From Chitinophaga sp. (GTDB lineage Bacteria > Bacteroidota > Bacteroidia > Chitinophagales > Chitinophagaceae): 64,000 nucleotides of DNA. The notes beneath the pieces were generated by a model, which saw only the letters and a program-made list of their open reading frames with translations, did no database searches and was not told the DNA's origin. A program made the position numbers and the translations under genes. The stretch's first letter is position 1. The number at the start of each line of letters is the position of its first letter. Where the stretch lies: positions 682,001 through 746,000 of the forward strand of contig NZ_JAGHZS010000001.1 of assembly GCF_017745275.1 (NCBI RefSeq), written 5' to 3'. Below are positions 43,765-51,801 of the stretch, in pieces.

Positions 43765-44805
43765 CTACGCCCGATTATAAAAATCAATCTTATCGCCATT
43801 TACCAGCATCGTGTCCGCACGGGTAGCATTGGTCAACGTGGGCGCCATCCGTCCGTTGGGCAGTGTAACCGTGCCCGTTATAATGCGGGCTTCATCCCAT
43901 AATCCGGCATCAATAAATTGCTGTAATAAATGGGGACCACCTTCTACTAAAATGCTCTGTATTTGCCGTTGATGCAGTTGTTTCAGCAGTGCCGGCAACA
44001 TGTCCGAAAAATCCAGCTGCATCGTTTCGGTGAGCCCGTGTGTTTCTGCCGGAGCAGTGGTCAGGAAGATGGTAGGAATGCTACCGTCCCACAGGTGATG
44101 GGTACGCGGCACTTTACTTTCCCGGTCTATGACCAGTCGTACCGGATCTTTGCCTGTCCACAGGCGGTTATTGAGGCGGGGGTTATCCAGCAGCGCTGTT
44201 CGGGTGCCTACCAGGATTCCCATTTCCTCACTGCGCCATTTGTGCACCAGCCGGTCGCTATACGGATTGGAAATCTTTACCGGAGCGCCATCCGCAGCAG
44301 CCATGATGCCATTACTTCCCTGTGCCCATTTCAACACAATATACGGTCGTTGCTGTTCATGAAAAGTAAAAAAGCGGCGGTTCAGATAGCGGCATTCGGC
44401 CTCCAGCATGCCTGTTTGCACATAAATGCCTGCCTTTTGTAACTTCTCAATGCCCTTCCCGGCCACGGCAGAGAAGGTATCTATGCAACCAATCACCACT
44501 TCCCTAATACCCTGTGATACGATCAAATCGGCACATGGAGGGGTTTTCCCGTGATGCGCACATGGCTCCAGGCTTACATACATAGTGGCTAGTGGGATCA
44601 GCGAGCGGTCTTCCGGTGCTACGCTGTTCACACAGTTCACCTCCGCGTGAGCCTGTCCATACTGCTGATGATAACCCTCTCCGATGATCCGTCCCTGGTG
44701 CACCAATACTGCACCCACCATTGGATTAGGTGCTACCTGTCCTGCCCCCATCAGGGCGAGCTCCAGGCAGCGTTGCATAAAAAATTCATTGAACGTGCTA
44801 TTCAT
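43765..44805 (-). CDS. ribD: riboflavin biosynthesis deaminase/reductase RibD
   Basis: The product is about 346 residues from the ATG at 44805. The N-terminal deaminase has the zinc motifs HAEVNCV and PCAHHGKTPPC (His, Cys, Cys) with APNPMVGAVLV. The C-terminal reductase has YIVLKWAQGSNG, GTRTALLDNPRLNNR and ILVEGGPHLLQQFIDAGL. It carries out two steps of riboflavin synthesis, deamination and reduction of the pyrimidine. An ATG at 44883 is rejected because a TACATTTG promoter box (44832-44839) would lie within the coding sequence. It is divergent from prmC and probably co-transcribed with the yigZ-like gene. Confidence 0.95.
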   Translation of the reverse strand: MNSTFNEFFMQRCLELALMGAGQVAPNPMVGAVLVHQGRIIGEGYHQQYGQAHAEVNCVNSVAPEDRSLIPLATMYVSLEPCAHHGKTPPCADLIVSQGIREVVIGCIDTFSAVAGKGIEKLQKAGIYVQTGMLEAECRYLNRRFFTFHEQQRPYIVLKWAQGSNGIMAAADGAPVKISNPYSDRLVHKWRSEEMGILVGTRTALLDNPRLNNRLWTGKDPVRLVIDRESKVPRTHHLWDGSIPTIFLTTAPAETHGLTETMQLDFSDMLPALLKQLHQRQIQSILVEGGPHLLQQFIDAGLWDEARIITGTVTLPNGRMAPTLTNATRADTMLVNGDKIDFYNRA

Positions 44806-44831
44806 ATATACCGGCCGATGTAATATTTTTG

Positions 44832-44839
44832 CAAATGTA
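44832..44839 (-). promoter_or_regulatory. -7 box of ribD (TACATTTG)
   Basis: The reverse strand reads TACATTTG, fitting TAnnTTTG, 26 bases before the ribD ATG. It supports the shorter start. Confidence 0.45.
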
Positions 44840-44914
44840 TTCGTTTTTAGCCAGTGGAAAATGCCACTTCCCCAGGTTTGCATTTTCCCACTTATATTCC
44901 TTAAACTTTATATA

Positions 44915-45778
44915 TTGACTATACAAACGGCCTTTACCTATATTACAGGTGCCATCAGTGAACTATATGATGAGCGGGAAGCCGCCAACATAGCGCATAT
45001 CATCATGGAATACCTGACCGGTATGAGCAAACTGGATCGTATTGTGCACAAAACAAAGATCCTGTCGCCAGATCAGAAGCAACGTCTGAAAGAAGCTATA
45101 GAAGCACTGCAGCGCCACGAGCCGGTGCAATACATTACAGGCACGGGCTGGTTTTACGGTATGGAACTGCTGGTGAATAAAAATGTGCTGATTCCCCGCC
45201 CGGAAACAGAAGAGCTGGTAGAATGGATGGTACAGGATGCTGCCCACCGGCATCGCCTGCACCTGCTGGATATTGGCACTGGTAGCGGATGTATCCCGCT
45301 GGCCCTGAAAAAATCATTGCCGGATGCTGTAGTAACCGCCGTAGATGTAAGTGAAGGCGCCCTGGAAGTGGCCCGCAGCAACGCTGCCCGTCAACGGCTG
45401 GAAATCAGCTTCCTGCAGTTGGATGCGCTGAATCCCACACAGGTAGCCTCCCTGCCGGAATCAGATATGATTGTCAGTAATCCCCCCTATATTACACAAA
45501 GCGAACAAAAAAATATGCAGGAACTGGTGTGGGGCTTTGAGCCCTCCCTTGCCCTCTTTGTACCTGATAACGATGCCCTGTTGTTCTACCGCCATATCTC
45601 CATCATGGCTAAAAATAAGCTCGTTCCAGGAGGCTCCCTCTATTTTGAAATCAACGAAGCACTCGGTAAAGAAGTAGTAGCACTCATGGAGTCACTGGGC
45701 TTTGCAGATGTGGTGTTGAAACAGGATATGTTTGGGAAAGACAGGATGGTGCGGGGAAGCATAAAATATAAAGCATAA
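44915..45778 (+). CDS. prmC: peptide chain release factor N5-glutamine methyltransferase PrmC
   Basis: The product is about 287 residues from TTG at 44915. No ATG lies near the expected N-terminus, and reading from 44684 would add 77 residues that overlap ribD on the other strand. The helical N-terminal domain ends in EPVQYITGTGWFYG; the SAM-binding domain has LLDIGTGSGCIPLAL and the catalytic NPPY motif (IVSNPPYIT), plus VLIPRPETEELVEW. PrmC methylates the GGQ glutamine of release factors RF1/RF2. Length agrees with the family (about 280). The last codons (IKYKA and stop) run into element f. Confidence 0.93.
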   Translation: MTIQTAFTYITGAISELYDEREAANIAHIIMEYLTGMSKLDRIVHKTKILSPDQKQRLKEAIEALQRHEPVQYITGTGWFYGMELLVNKNVLIPRPETEELVEWMVQDAAHRHRLHLLDIGTGSGCIPLALKKSLPDAVVTAVDVSEGALEVARSNAARQRLEISFLQLDALNPTQVASLPESDMIVSNPPYITQSEQKNMQELVWGFEPSLALFVPDNDALLFYRHISIMAKNKLVPGGSLYFEINEALGKEVVALMESLGFADVVLKQDMFGKDRMVRGSIKYKA

Positions 45779-45877
45779 AGCACAAAGCATAAAGCTATTG
45801 AGGCGATTGATCAAAGCGAATTAATATCCGCAATGGTCAATCGCCTCAATAGCTTTATGCTTTGTGCTTTATGCTTT
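45770..45877. repeat. 43-bp inverted repeat, AAAGC class (element f)
   Basis: The arms 45770-45812 and 45835-45877 pair over 43 bases with one T-G wobble. The 22-base loop (45813-45834) is identical to that of element e. Compared with e, the stem has GCGATTGATC/GGTCAATCGC for GCGAATGATC/GATCATTCGC, a compensated A-T to T-A change. It separates convergent prmC and exbD. Confidence 0.95.
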
Positions 45878-45883
45878 CTGCTA

Positions 45884-46279
45884 CTATTTATGTGCTGTGG
45901 CCAACACCACCTTTGCTCCCATTTCCCTCGCTACTTCCATTACATTCACCACATCTTCTACGGGTACAGATTTCTCTGCATTGATCACAATGGTAGGATC
46001 TACCTTTTCATTGCCAATAGAAGGCGCCAGGGCCTGTTTCAGGTTATCAAACGGCACTTTGTTGGTACCCACAAAAAACTCCCGTTTTTCATTGATACTC
46101 ACTACCACCGTTTGCTTGGCTTTTGTATTGCTCTTGGCTTTGGGCAACAGCAGTTTAATAACATTCGGATTAGCCAGTGTGGAAACAATCAGGAAAAACA
46201 ACAGCAGAATGAACAAGATGTCATTCAGCGCCGAGTTGTGCATTTCCACCTGCCTTTTATTTCGCCTGCGTAAATTCAT
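45884..46279 (-). CDS. ExbD/TolR-family proton-channel protein
   Basis: The product has 131 residues. A short basic cytoplasmic N-terminus (MNLRRRNKRQVEMHNSALND) leads to one transmembrane helix (about 20-36, ILFILLLFFLIVSTLAN) with the conserved Asp just before it (ALNDILF), which carries protons in ExbD/TolR. The periplasmic domain has VVSINEKREFFVG and PTIVINAEKSVPVEDVVNVM. Together with the adjacent TolQ/ExbB protein it would energise TonB- or Tol-type systems such as the SusC transporter in this window. The gap to the upstream gene is 11 bases, so they form an operon. Confidence 0.9.
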   Translation of the reverse strand: MNLRRRNKRQVEMHNSALNDILFILLLFFLIVSTLANPNVIKLLLPKAKSNTKAKQTVVVSINEKREFFVGTNKVPFDNLKQALAPSIGNEKVDPTIVINAEKSVPVEDVVNVMEVAREMGAKVVLATAHK

Positions 46280-46290
46280 GATAGATGGTT

Positions 46291-47007
46291 TTAGCGGGTG
46301 GGTTCCTGCAGGATATCGATGAATTCAGCAGAAGCGCCTTCCATCTTATTTACTACTTTATCAATTTGTGCATTCAGGTAACTGTAGCCGATAAATGCCA
46401 CGATACCGATGATTAATCCCGATGCAGAGGTAATCATCTTTACATAGATACCGCCTGCAATAGTTCCCAGTGTAATATCTGAGGTAATAGAGATGTTGAA
46501 AAAGGTTTGGATCATCCCTGCAATAGTACCCAGGAACCCGAACATAGGCGCAATACCTGCGATAATAGACAGGATCACCAGGTTCTTTTCCATCCGGTAA
46601 ATTTCCAGTTTCCCCACATTTTCCATGGATTTCTCAATATTATCGATCGGCTTGCCGATACGCTGTATCCCTTTCTCAATCATACGGGCAATAGGTCCTG
46701 GCGTATTTTTAGCCAATGAACGCGCCGACTGCATATTACCGCTGGTGATCTGATCACGGATCATCGGCATAAAGTTATCAGGCAGTTTACCAGCTTTGGC
46801 AATAGTAATGGCCCGCTCCACAAAAACATATACTGCTACCAGCGACAAGATGCCCAATGGGATCATCAACACACCACCCTTCATCAGCATGTCAATCAAA
46901 TGAATCTCCGGAGGAGGTGCAGTAGCAGCAGAAATACCCTGTGCAACGGTATCTGCTTTGGGACGTAATAAAGAATCCTGTAATAATGTAATTAAACCTA
47001 ACAACAT
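46291..47007 (-). CDS. MotA/TolQ/ExbB-family proton-channel protein
   Basis: The product has 238 residues. Three transmembrane helices are seen: about 48-66 (GVLMIPLGILSLVAVYVFVE), about 145-165 (LVILSIIAGIAPMFGFLGTIAGMI) and about 190-210. The family motif APMFGFLGTIAGMIQTF is intact. The N-terminus (about 1-35) has an added hydrophobic stretch before a short polar linker. It forms the channel with the ExbD protein encoded next. There is no tonB gene in the window. Confidence 0.9.
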   Translation of the reverse strand: MLLGLITLLQDSLLRPKADTVAQGISAATAPPPEIHLIDMLMKGGVLMIPLGILSLVAVYVFVERAITIAKAGKLPDNFMPMIRDQITSGNMQSARSLAKNTPGPIARMIEKGIQRIGKPIDNIEKSMENVGKLEIYRMEKNLVILSIIAGIAPMFGFLGTIAGMIQTFFNISITSDITLGTIAGGIYVKMITSASGLIIGIVAFIGYSYLNAQIDKVVNKMEGASAEFIDILQEPTR

Positions 47008-47081
47008 GAACTATATTTTAACGGGTGCGTAAGTAGAACACTACTATAAACGGTTAAAGTAATAAAATATTTGCGAAAGTT

Positions 47082-47170
47082 CACGCAAAGGAACAAAGGA
47101 GCAAAGACGCTAAGATTATTTTTATCTTATTACATTTCTTTACCTCTTTGCTCCTTCGCTTCTTTGCGTG
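47082..47170. repeat. intergenic inverted repeat, CACGCAAAG type (element g)
   Basis: Arms 47082-47106 and 47146-47170 pair at 22 of 25 positions (motif CACGCAAAG ... GAGCAAAG), and an inner TAAGAT/ATCTTA stem extends the hairpin. It lies between pepT and exbB, both on the reverse strand, seven bases after the pepT stop. Its sequence type differs from the AAAGC and TTAGC classes. Confidence 0.75.
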
Positions 47171-47177
47171 CAATTTT

Positions 47178-48425
47178 TTACGCCTTCTCTTCCCAAAGCT
47201 GTGCCAGATATACAATTGTTTGCACTGCTTTCTGCATATCCTGTATGCTCACATATTCATGCTTACTATGTAAGGCCATTTCCCCGGTGAAAATATTCGG
47301 GCAGGGCAATCCCATAAAAGATAAACGGGAACCATCCGTACCACCGCGGATACTCATTCTCAGCGGCTGTACGCCGGCACGACGGATCGCCTCCGCTGCA
47401 TAAGCTGTCACTTCCGGGTGATGCACCAGCACCTCTTTCATATTGCGATACTGCTCGGTTACCTTCAGCGTAGCTTTTGCACCATGGTACTTATCCAACA
47501 CCTTTTCCATGATACGACGCAGATAAGTTTCATGGGCCTCCAGGTGCGCCGTTTCAAAGTCACGGATGATAAAGTCAATCTCCGTTTTCTCCACATTTCC
47601 CTGTACACGCACCGGGTGTATAAATCCTTCCCTGTCGTCGGTCGTTTCAGGAGACAGGCTGTCCTTCGGTAACGCATCTACGATTTCTGCCGCAATCTTA
47701 ATAGCGCTGATCAGTTTATCTTTGGCGGCTCCGGGGTGTGCGCTCACACCATAAACGGTGATCCTGGCACCGTCAGCAGAAAAGTTTTCATCTTCCAAAG
47801 AGCCCAGCTCACCACCATCCATGGTATAACCAAAGCTGGCAGCCAGTTTCTTCATATTTACTTTTTCTACCCCGCGTCCTACTTCCTCATCTGGTGTAAA
47901 CAAGATACGGATAGCACCATGTTTTACTTCCGGGTGAGTCACCAGGAAGTGAGCAGCATCCATGATCTCAGCTACACCAGCTTTATCGTCTGCACCCAGC
48001 AGGGTGGTACCGCTGGCAGTAATAATATCATCTCCCTTTTTGCTGGCGAGGTAAGGATGTTCTTTCGCACTGATCACTACGGTTTCATCATCCGGCAATG
48101 CAATATCACCTCCATCATACTGGTAATGCACAATGGGTTTCACGCCGGTGCCACTGCTGTCGGGTGAGGTATCCACGTGAGAACAAAAACAAATCACTGG
48201 TACCTGTTTGTCGGTATTTGCAGGAATAGTAGCATACACATAGCCATGCTCATCCAGCTCTGCATCTGTAATGCCCATCTCATGTAATTCCTGTACCAGC
48301 AGGCGTGATAAATCCTTTTGCTTTTCCGTTGTCGGAAAACTGTTGCTCATCGGATCTGATTGCGTATCTATTTGTGCATAGCGCATGAAGCGCTTGTCGA
48401 CTGTGTAGGAGTAATTTGTAAACAT
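47178..48425 (-). CDS. pepT: peptidase T (M20 tripeptidase)
   Basis: The product has 415 residues. M20 metal-site motifs are present: CFCSHVDTSPD (His and Asp), LGADDKAGVAEIMDA (bridging Asp), FTPDEEVGRG (Glu pair), FGYTMDGGELG and the C-terminal HSKHEYVSIQDM. These match peptidase T, which removes the N-terminal residue from tripeptides in the cytoplasm. The N-terminus MFTNYSYTVDKRFMRYAQIDTQSD aligns with the E. coli start. A TAGGTTTG box lies only four bases before the ATG, so the mRNA may be leaderless. Confidence 0.95.
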   Translation of the reverse strand: MFTNYSYTVDKRFMRYAQIDTQSDPMSNSFPTTEKQKDLSRLLVQELHEMGITDAELDEHGYVYATIPANTDKQVPVICFCSHVDTSPDSSGTGVKPIVHYQYDGGDIALPDDETVVISAKEHPYLASKKGDDIITASGTTLLGADDKAGVAEIMDAAHFLVTHPEVKHGAIRILFTPDEEVGRGVEKVNMKKLAASFGYTMDGGELGSLEDENFSADGARITVYGVSAHPGAAKDKLISAIKIAAEIVDALPKDSLSPETTDDREGFIHPVRVQGNVEKTEIDFIIRDFETAHLEAHETYLRRIMEKVLDKYHGAKATLKVTEQYRNMKEVLVHHPEVTAYAAEAIRRAGVQPLRMSIRGGTDGSRLSFMGLPCPNIFTGEMALHSKHEYVSIQDMQKAVQTIVYLAQLWEEKA

Positions 48426-48429
48426 ATTG

Positions 48430-48437
48430 CAAACCTA
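48430..48437 (-). promoter_or_regulatory. -7 box of pepT (TAGGTTTG), very close to the start codon
   Basis: The reverse strand reads TAGGTTTG, ending four bases before the ATG at 48425. The transcription start would fall at or next to the A of ATG. Confidence 0.4.
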
Positions 48438-48588
48438 AGGAAAAACACCTATACACCCCCTGCCGTAAATTATTCTGTTTTACCACCGCTCACAATACTC
48501 TAAAAAGTAATTTATTCTGTTTTAATATAATTTTTTAAGACAAAAATCTAAATATTCACAATAACTACGAACAAACAAACAATAATAA

Positions 48589-48596
48589 TAGGTTTG
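48589..48596 (+). promoter_or_regulatory. -7 box of metE (TAGGTTTG)
   Basis: TAGGTTTG matches TAnnTTTG and lies 24 bases before the metE ATG. No -33 TTG is evident, and no riboswitch-like structure is seen in the short leader. Confidence 0.4.
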
Positions 48597-48620
48597 CAAA
48601 GAATAAAACATATCCTACAT

Positions 48621-50918
48621 ATGCTCACCAATATTGCGGGCTACCCTAGAATAGGCAGCCAACGGGAACTGAAAAAGGCTTGCGAAAATTACTGGGCCGG
48701 AAAAATTTCACTGGAAAGACTGGAACTAACGGCAAGGCAGCTACGAAAAGAAAACTGGACATTACTACAGGAAGCAGGCATAGACCTGATTTCTTCCAAC
48801 GACTTCTCTTATTACGACCAGGTACTCGATATGAGTATGACCGTAGGTGTGATTCCCTCCCGCTTCCAGGCGCTGCGGGACACCTTCGCCAACCCTAACT
48901 GCCCTGAGCTGTATTTCGCGCTGGCAAGAGGTTACCAGAAAAATAATTTTGATATCACCGCCCTGGAAATGACGAAATGGTTTGATACCAATTACCATTA
49001 CCTGGTGCCGGAATTTGAGTCCCGCCAACAATATGCGCTGCATAATCCCAAATGTGTACAGGAATTTAAAGAAGCACTCAGCCACGGCATTACCACCAAA
49101 CCTGTGCTGATAGGCCCTGTAACGTTTATCCTGAGTGGTAAAATAAAAGATGCGGAGTTGAGCCACGACACTTTACTGGAAAAACTGTTGCCAGTATATA
49201 TCCAGCTCCTCACCGCCTTACAGGAAGCCGGCGCTACCTGGGTACAACTCGACGAACCTTCCCTGGTAACCGACCTGGAACCGGCTGCAAAAGCACTATA
49301 TGACACCGCTTATACCGCTATCCGCGCTGCATTACCTGACCTGAAAATTTTACTGGCTACTTACTTTGGCGGGCTGGAAGACAATACAGAATTGGCTTTA
49401 CAATTACCGGTATCCGCATTACACATTGACCTGGTACGGGCGCCGGAGCAACTGGATACAATACTGGCGGACCTGCCTGCAAATAAACTCCTCTCCCTCG
49501 GTGTAGTAGACGGACGTAATATTTGGAAAAACGACTATAACGCATCTCTTGCGCTTATCCGGAAAGCCATTGCGCAGATCGGTGAAGATCGCCTGCTGCT
49601 GGGCACTTCTTGCTCATTACTGCATGTGCCATACGACCTGGATGCAGAAACTGCCCTGTCTCCGGAAATTAAACAATGGATGGCCTTTGCCAAACAAAAA
49701 GTGGGCGAAGTAGTTGCATTGAACCGCATTATTGCAGGTGATACCACTTTGCTGGCAGACAATGAAAAGGCTATGAACAGCCGCAAGACTTCCGCCAGCA
49801 TACATCTCCCGGCTGTAAAGGACAGGCTTAAACAGGTAACTACCGCCGATACCCAGCGCCATAGCACGTTTGCTCATCGCCAGTTGTTACAGCATGCAGT
49901 GCTGCAATTGCCTTTATTCCCTACTACTACTATCGGCTCTTTCCCACAAACGACGGAGATCAGGCAACTGCGCGCCGATCTGAAAAAAGGTGTGATTTCC
50001 CAGGAAACCTATGATGCCGAAATCCGTAGTGCTATTACCGACACCATTTACCGCCAGGAAAACCTGGGCCTGGATGTATTGGTTCATGGCGAGTTTGAGC
50101 GGAATGACATGGTGGAATATTTTGGTGAACAACTCGATGGATTCACCTTCACACAAAATGGATGGGTACAAAGCTACGGCACCCGCTGCGTAAAACCACC
50201 GGTTATTTTTGGAGATGTGCAACGTCCCCGGCCAATGACGGTAGCCTGGAGCCGCTATGCTCAATCACTCACCAACAAACCGGTGAAAGGCATGCTCACA
50301 GGACCTATCACTATTTTGCAATGGTCTTTTGTAAGAAATGATCAACCCCGCATGGATACTGCATTTCAGTTGGCGCTCGCCATCCGCGATGAAGTAAAAG
50401 ACCTCGAAGATGCCGGTATTACCGTGATCCAGGTAGATGAACCTGCCCTGCGCGAAGGCCTGCCACTCCGCAAAGCACTGCGTGCCGCCTACCTGGAAGA
50501 CGCCGTGAAAGCCTTCCGCCTGGCAGTTTGCACGGTGGATGACGCCACCCAGGTACATACACATATGTGTTATGCAGAATTCAATGACATCATCGAACAT
50601 ATTGCCGCTATGGATGCAGATGTGATTACCATTGAAACCTCCCGCTCCCAGATGGAACTGCTGGAAGCCTTTGCTCACTTCCGTTACCCCAACGAAACAG
50701 GGCCCGGCGTATACGATATCCATTCGCCAAGAGTACCTACGGTAAAAGAAATGGAAGCATTACTGGAAAAAGCAGCCCAATTGCTGCCGGCCCGTAATAT
50801 CTGGGTAAACCCCGACTGTGGCCTGAAAACGCGGAAATGGGCGGAAACAGAAGCCGCACTCCGGAATATGGTTACCGCCGCCAAAAATGCAAGGATAAAG
50901 CAGACAGTGAGTTGCTAA
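48621..50918 (+). CDS. metE: cobalamin-independent methionine synthase MetE
   Basis: The product is about 765 residues from the ATG at 48621 (NIAGYPRIGSQRELKKA), matching the family N-terminus; a TTG at 48594 lies within the promoter box and is rejected. Zinc and homocysteine ligands are visible in the C-terminal half: THMCYAEF (His and Cys), ITIETSRSQMELL (Glu) and WVNPDCGLKTRKW (Cys). The two-barrel structure is intact: the N-half GPVTFILSGK and the C-half GMLTGPITILQWSFVRNDQP are present. It transfers the methyl group of 5-methyltetrahydrofolate-glutamate to homocysteine. The next gene starts 20 bases after the stop. Confidence 0.96.
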   Translation: MLTNIAGYPRIGSQRELKKACENYWAGKISLERLELTARQLRKENWTLLQEAGIDLISSNDFSYYDQVLDMSMTVGVIPSRFQALRDTFANPNCPELYFALARGYQKNNFDITALEMTKWFDTNYHYLVPEFESRQQYALHNPKCVQEFKEALSHGITTKPVLIGPVTFILSGKIKDAELSHDTLLEKLLPVYIQLLTALQEAGATWVQLDEPSLVTDLEPAAKALYDTAYTAIRAALPDLKILLATYFGGLEDNTELALQLPVSALHIDLVRAPEQLDTILADLPANKLLSLGVVDGRNIWKNDYNASLALIRKAIAQIGEDRLLLGTSCSLLHVPYDLDAETALSPEIKQWMAFAKQKVGEVVALNRIIAGDTTLLADNEKAMNSRKTSASIHLPAVKDRLKQVTTADTQRHSTFAHRQLLQHAVLQLPLFPTTTIGSFPQTTEIRQLRADLKKGVISQETYDAEIRSAITDTIYRQENLGLDVLVHGEFERNDMVEYFGEQLDGFTFTQNGWVQSYGTRCVKPPVIFGDVQRPRPMTVAWSRYAQSLTNKPVKGMLTGPITILQWSFVRNDQPRMDTAFQLALAIRDEVKDLEDAGITVIQVDEPALREGLPLRKALRAAYLEDAVKAFRLAVCTVDDATQVHTHMCYAEFNDIIEHIAAMDADVITIETSRSQMELLEAFAHFRYPNETGPGVYDIHSPRVPTVKEMEALLEKAAQLLPARNIWVNPDCGLKTRKWAETEAALRNMVTAAKNARIKQTVSC

Positions 50919-50938
50919 AACCTTCGTACTTTCATGAT

Positions 50939-51160
50939 ATGGCATGTCATGAAACCGTTACCTGTCCGCGCTGCCAGCGTACCTTTGAATGCCGTGTAGG
51001 CACCATTCTACGCTGTCAATGCCAGGACATTAGCTTATCGGAGGAAGAACGACACTTCATCCAACAGCAATATAGTGGTTGTCTTTGTATTGATTGTTTA
51101 CGTGAGCTGAAATCCGGCTTTCCGGGGCCACCTGCTCCTTTGAAGAAGGAGCATAAATAG
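50939..51160 (+). CDS. small cysteine-rich CWC-type protein
   Basis: The product is 73 residues from the ATG at 50939; the frame is open further upstream but there it overlaps metE. Seven cysteines follow the pattern CPRCQRTFEC ... LRCQCQD ... GCLCIDCLREL, which fits the cysteine-rich CWC domain (PF14375), probably a zinc-binding fold. The function is unknown. It lies 20 bases after metE on the same strand and is likely co-transcribed. The stop codon touches element h. Confidence 0.75.
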   Translation: MACHETVTCPRCQRTFECRVGTILRCQCQDISLSEEERHFIQQQYSGCLCIDCLRELKSGFPGPPAPLKKEHK

Positions 51161-51263
51161 CTTTTAGCCATTAGTTCTTAGAAAAAATGCAGCGGAGAAC
51201 ATGTAATATGTTAATCTCCGCTGCATTTTTTTCTAAAAGCTAATAGCTAATGGCTAAAAGCTA
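51158..51263. repeat. long inverted repeat, TTAGC class (element h)
   Basis: Left arm 51158-51198 and right arm 51215-51263 share outer TAGCTTTTAGCCATTAG and inner ATGCAGCGGAGA blocks; the right arm has one extra TTAGC-type unit. The centre AACAT-GTAAT-ATGTT is itself paired. It lies between the convergent CWC and FKBP genes. Element i carries the same centre in reverse orientation. Confidence 0.92.
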
Positions 51264-51268
51264 CAACA

Positions 51269-51697
51269 TTATACGATTTCTACCAGCTCCAGGTCAAACA
51301 CCAGATCTTCACCAGCCAAAGCGTGGTTAGCATCCAGGGTAATGAACTCGTCGCCAATAGCAGCTACTTTCACCTGAAATACCTGGCCCTGAGGATTGCT
51401 CATCTGCAATTCCATGCCTACTTCCGGATTCAGATCAGCCGGGATATTCGCTTTAGGAAAATCCATGATCATTTCATCGCTCTTAGGACCATATGCCTGA
51501 TCAACAGGGATATGAATGGTCTTCTTATCGCCAACTTTCATGTCCAGCACACCATTCTCAAATCCTTTGATAACCATACCGGCACCTACCTTGAATTCGA
51601 GTGGAGGTCTGCCCTCTGATGAATCAAAGGTAGTTCCATTCGTTAAACGGCCATGGTAATGCACCTTCACTGTATCCCCGTTTTTAACAGCTTGCAT
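51269..51697 (-). CDS. FKBP-type peptidyl-prolyl isomerase, SlyD-like
   Basis: The product is about 142 residues from the ATG at 51697 (MQAVKNGDTVKVHYHG); the ATG at 51733 would add 12 residues. The FKBP core shows VHYHGRLTNGTTFDSS, EFKVGAGMVIKGFENGVLDM, and VPVDQAYG-like HIPVDQAYGPKSDE before an inserted flap domain (about 75-115), then LDANHALAGEDLVFDLELVEI. This is the two-domain SlyD layout, a chaperone and prolyl isomerase. The His-rich metal-binding tail of E. coli SlyD is absent. Confidence 0.93.
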   Translation of the reverse strand: MQAVKNGDTVKVHYHGRLTNGTTFDSSEGRPPLEFKVGAGMVIKGFENGVLDMKVGDKKTIHIPVDQAYGPKSDEMIMDFPKANIPADLNPEVGMELQMSNPQGQVFQVKVAAIGDEFITLDANHALAGEDLVFDLELVEIV

Positions 51698-51801
51698 AAA
51701 AATTAATTGTTTAGTGTTAATAATTACGCGCAAGATACAAAAAGCTGCTATAATCCGCGTTTTTTGATGCAGCCAATAAAGCTTTGCTGTATCTTAACGG
51801 T

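Noticed and set aside
44684..44914. PrmC N-terminal extension from 44684
   Set aside because: It overlaps ribD coding DNA on the other strand and would add 77 residues not found in the family.
48426..48620. Cobalamin or SAM riboswitch before metE
   Set aside because: The leader after the likely promoter box is under 30 bases, and no conserved riboswitch core is seen.
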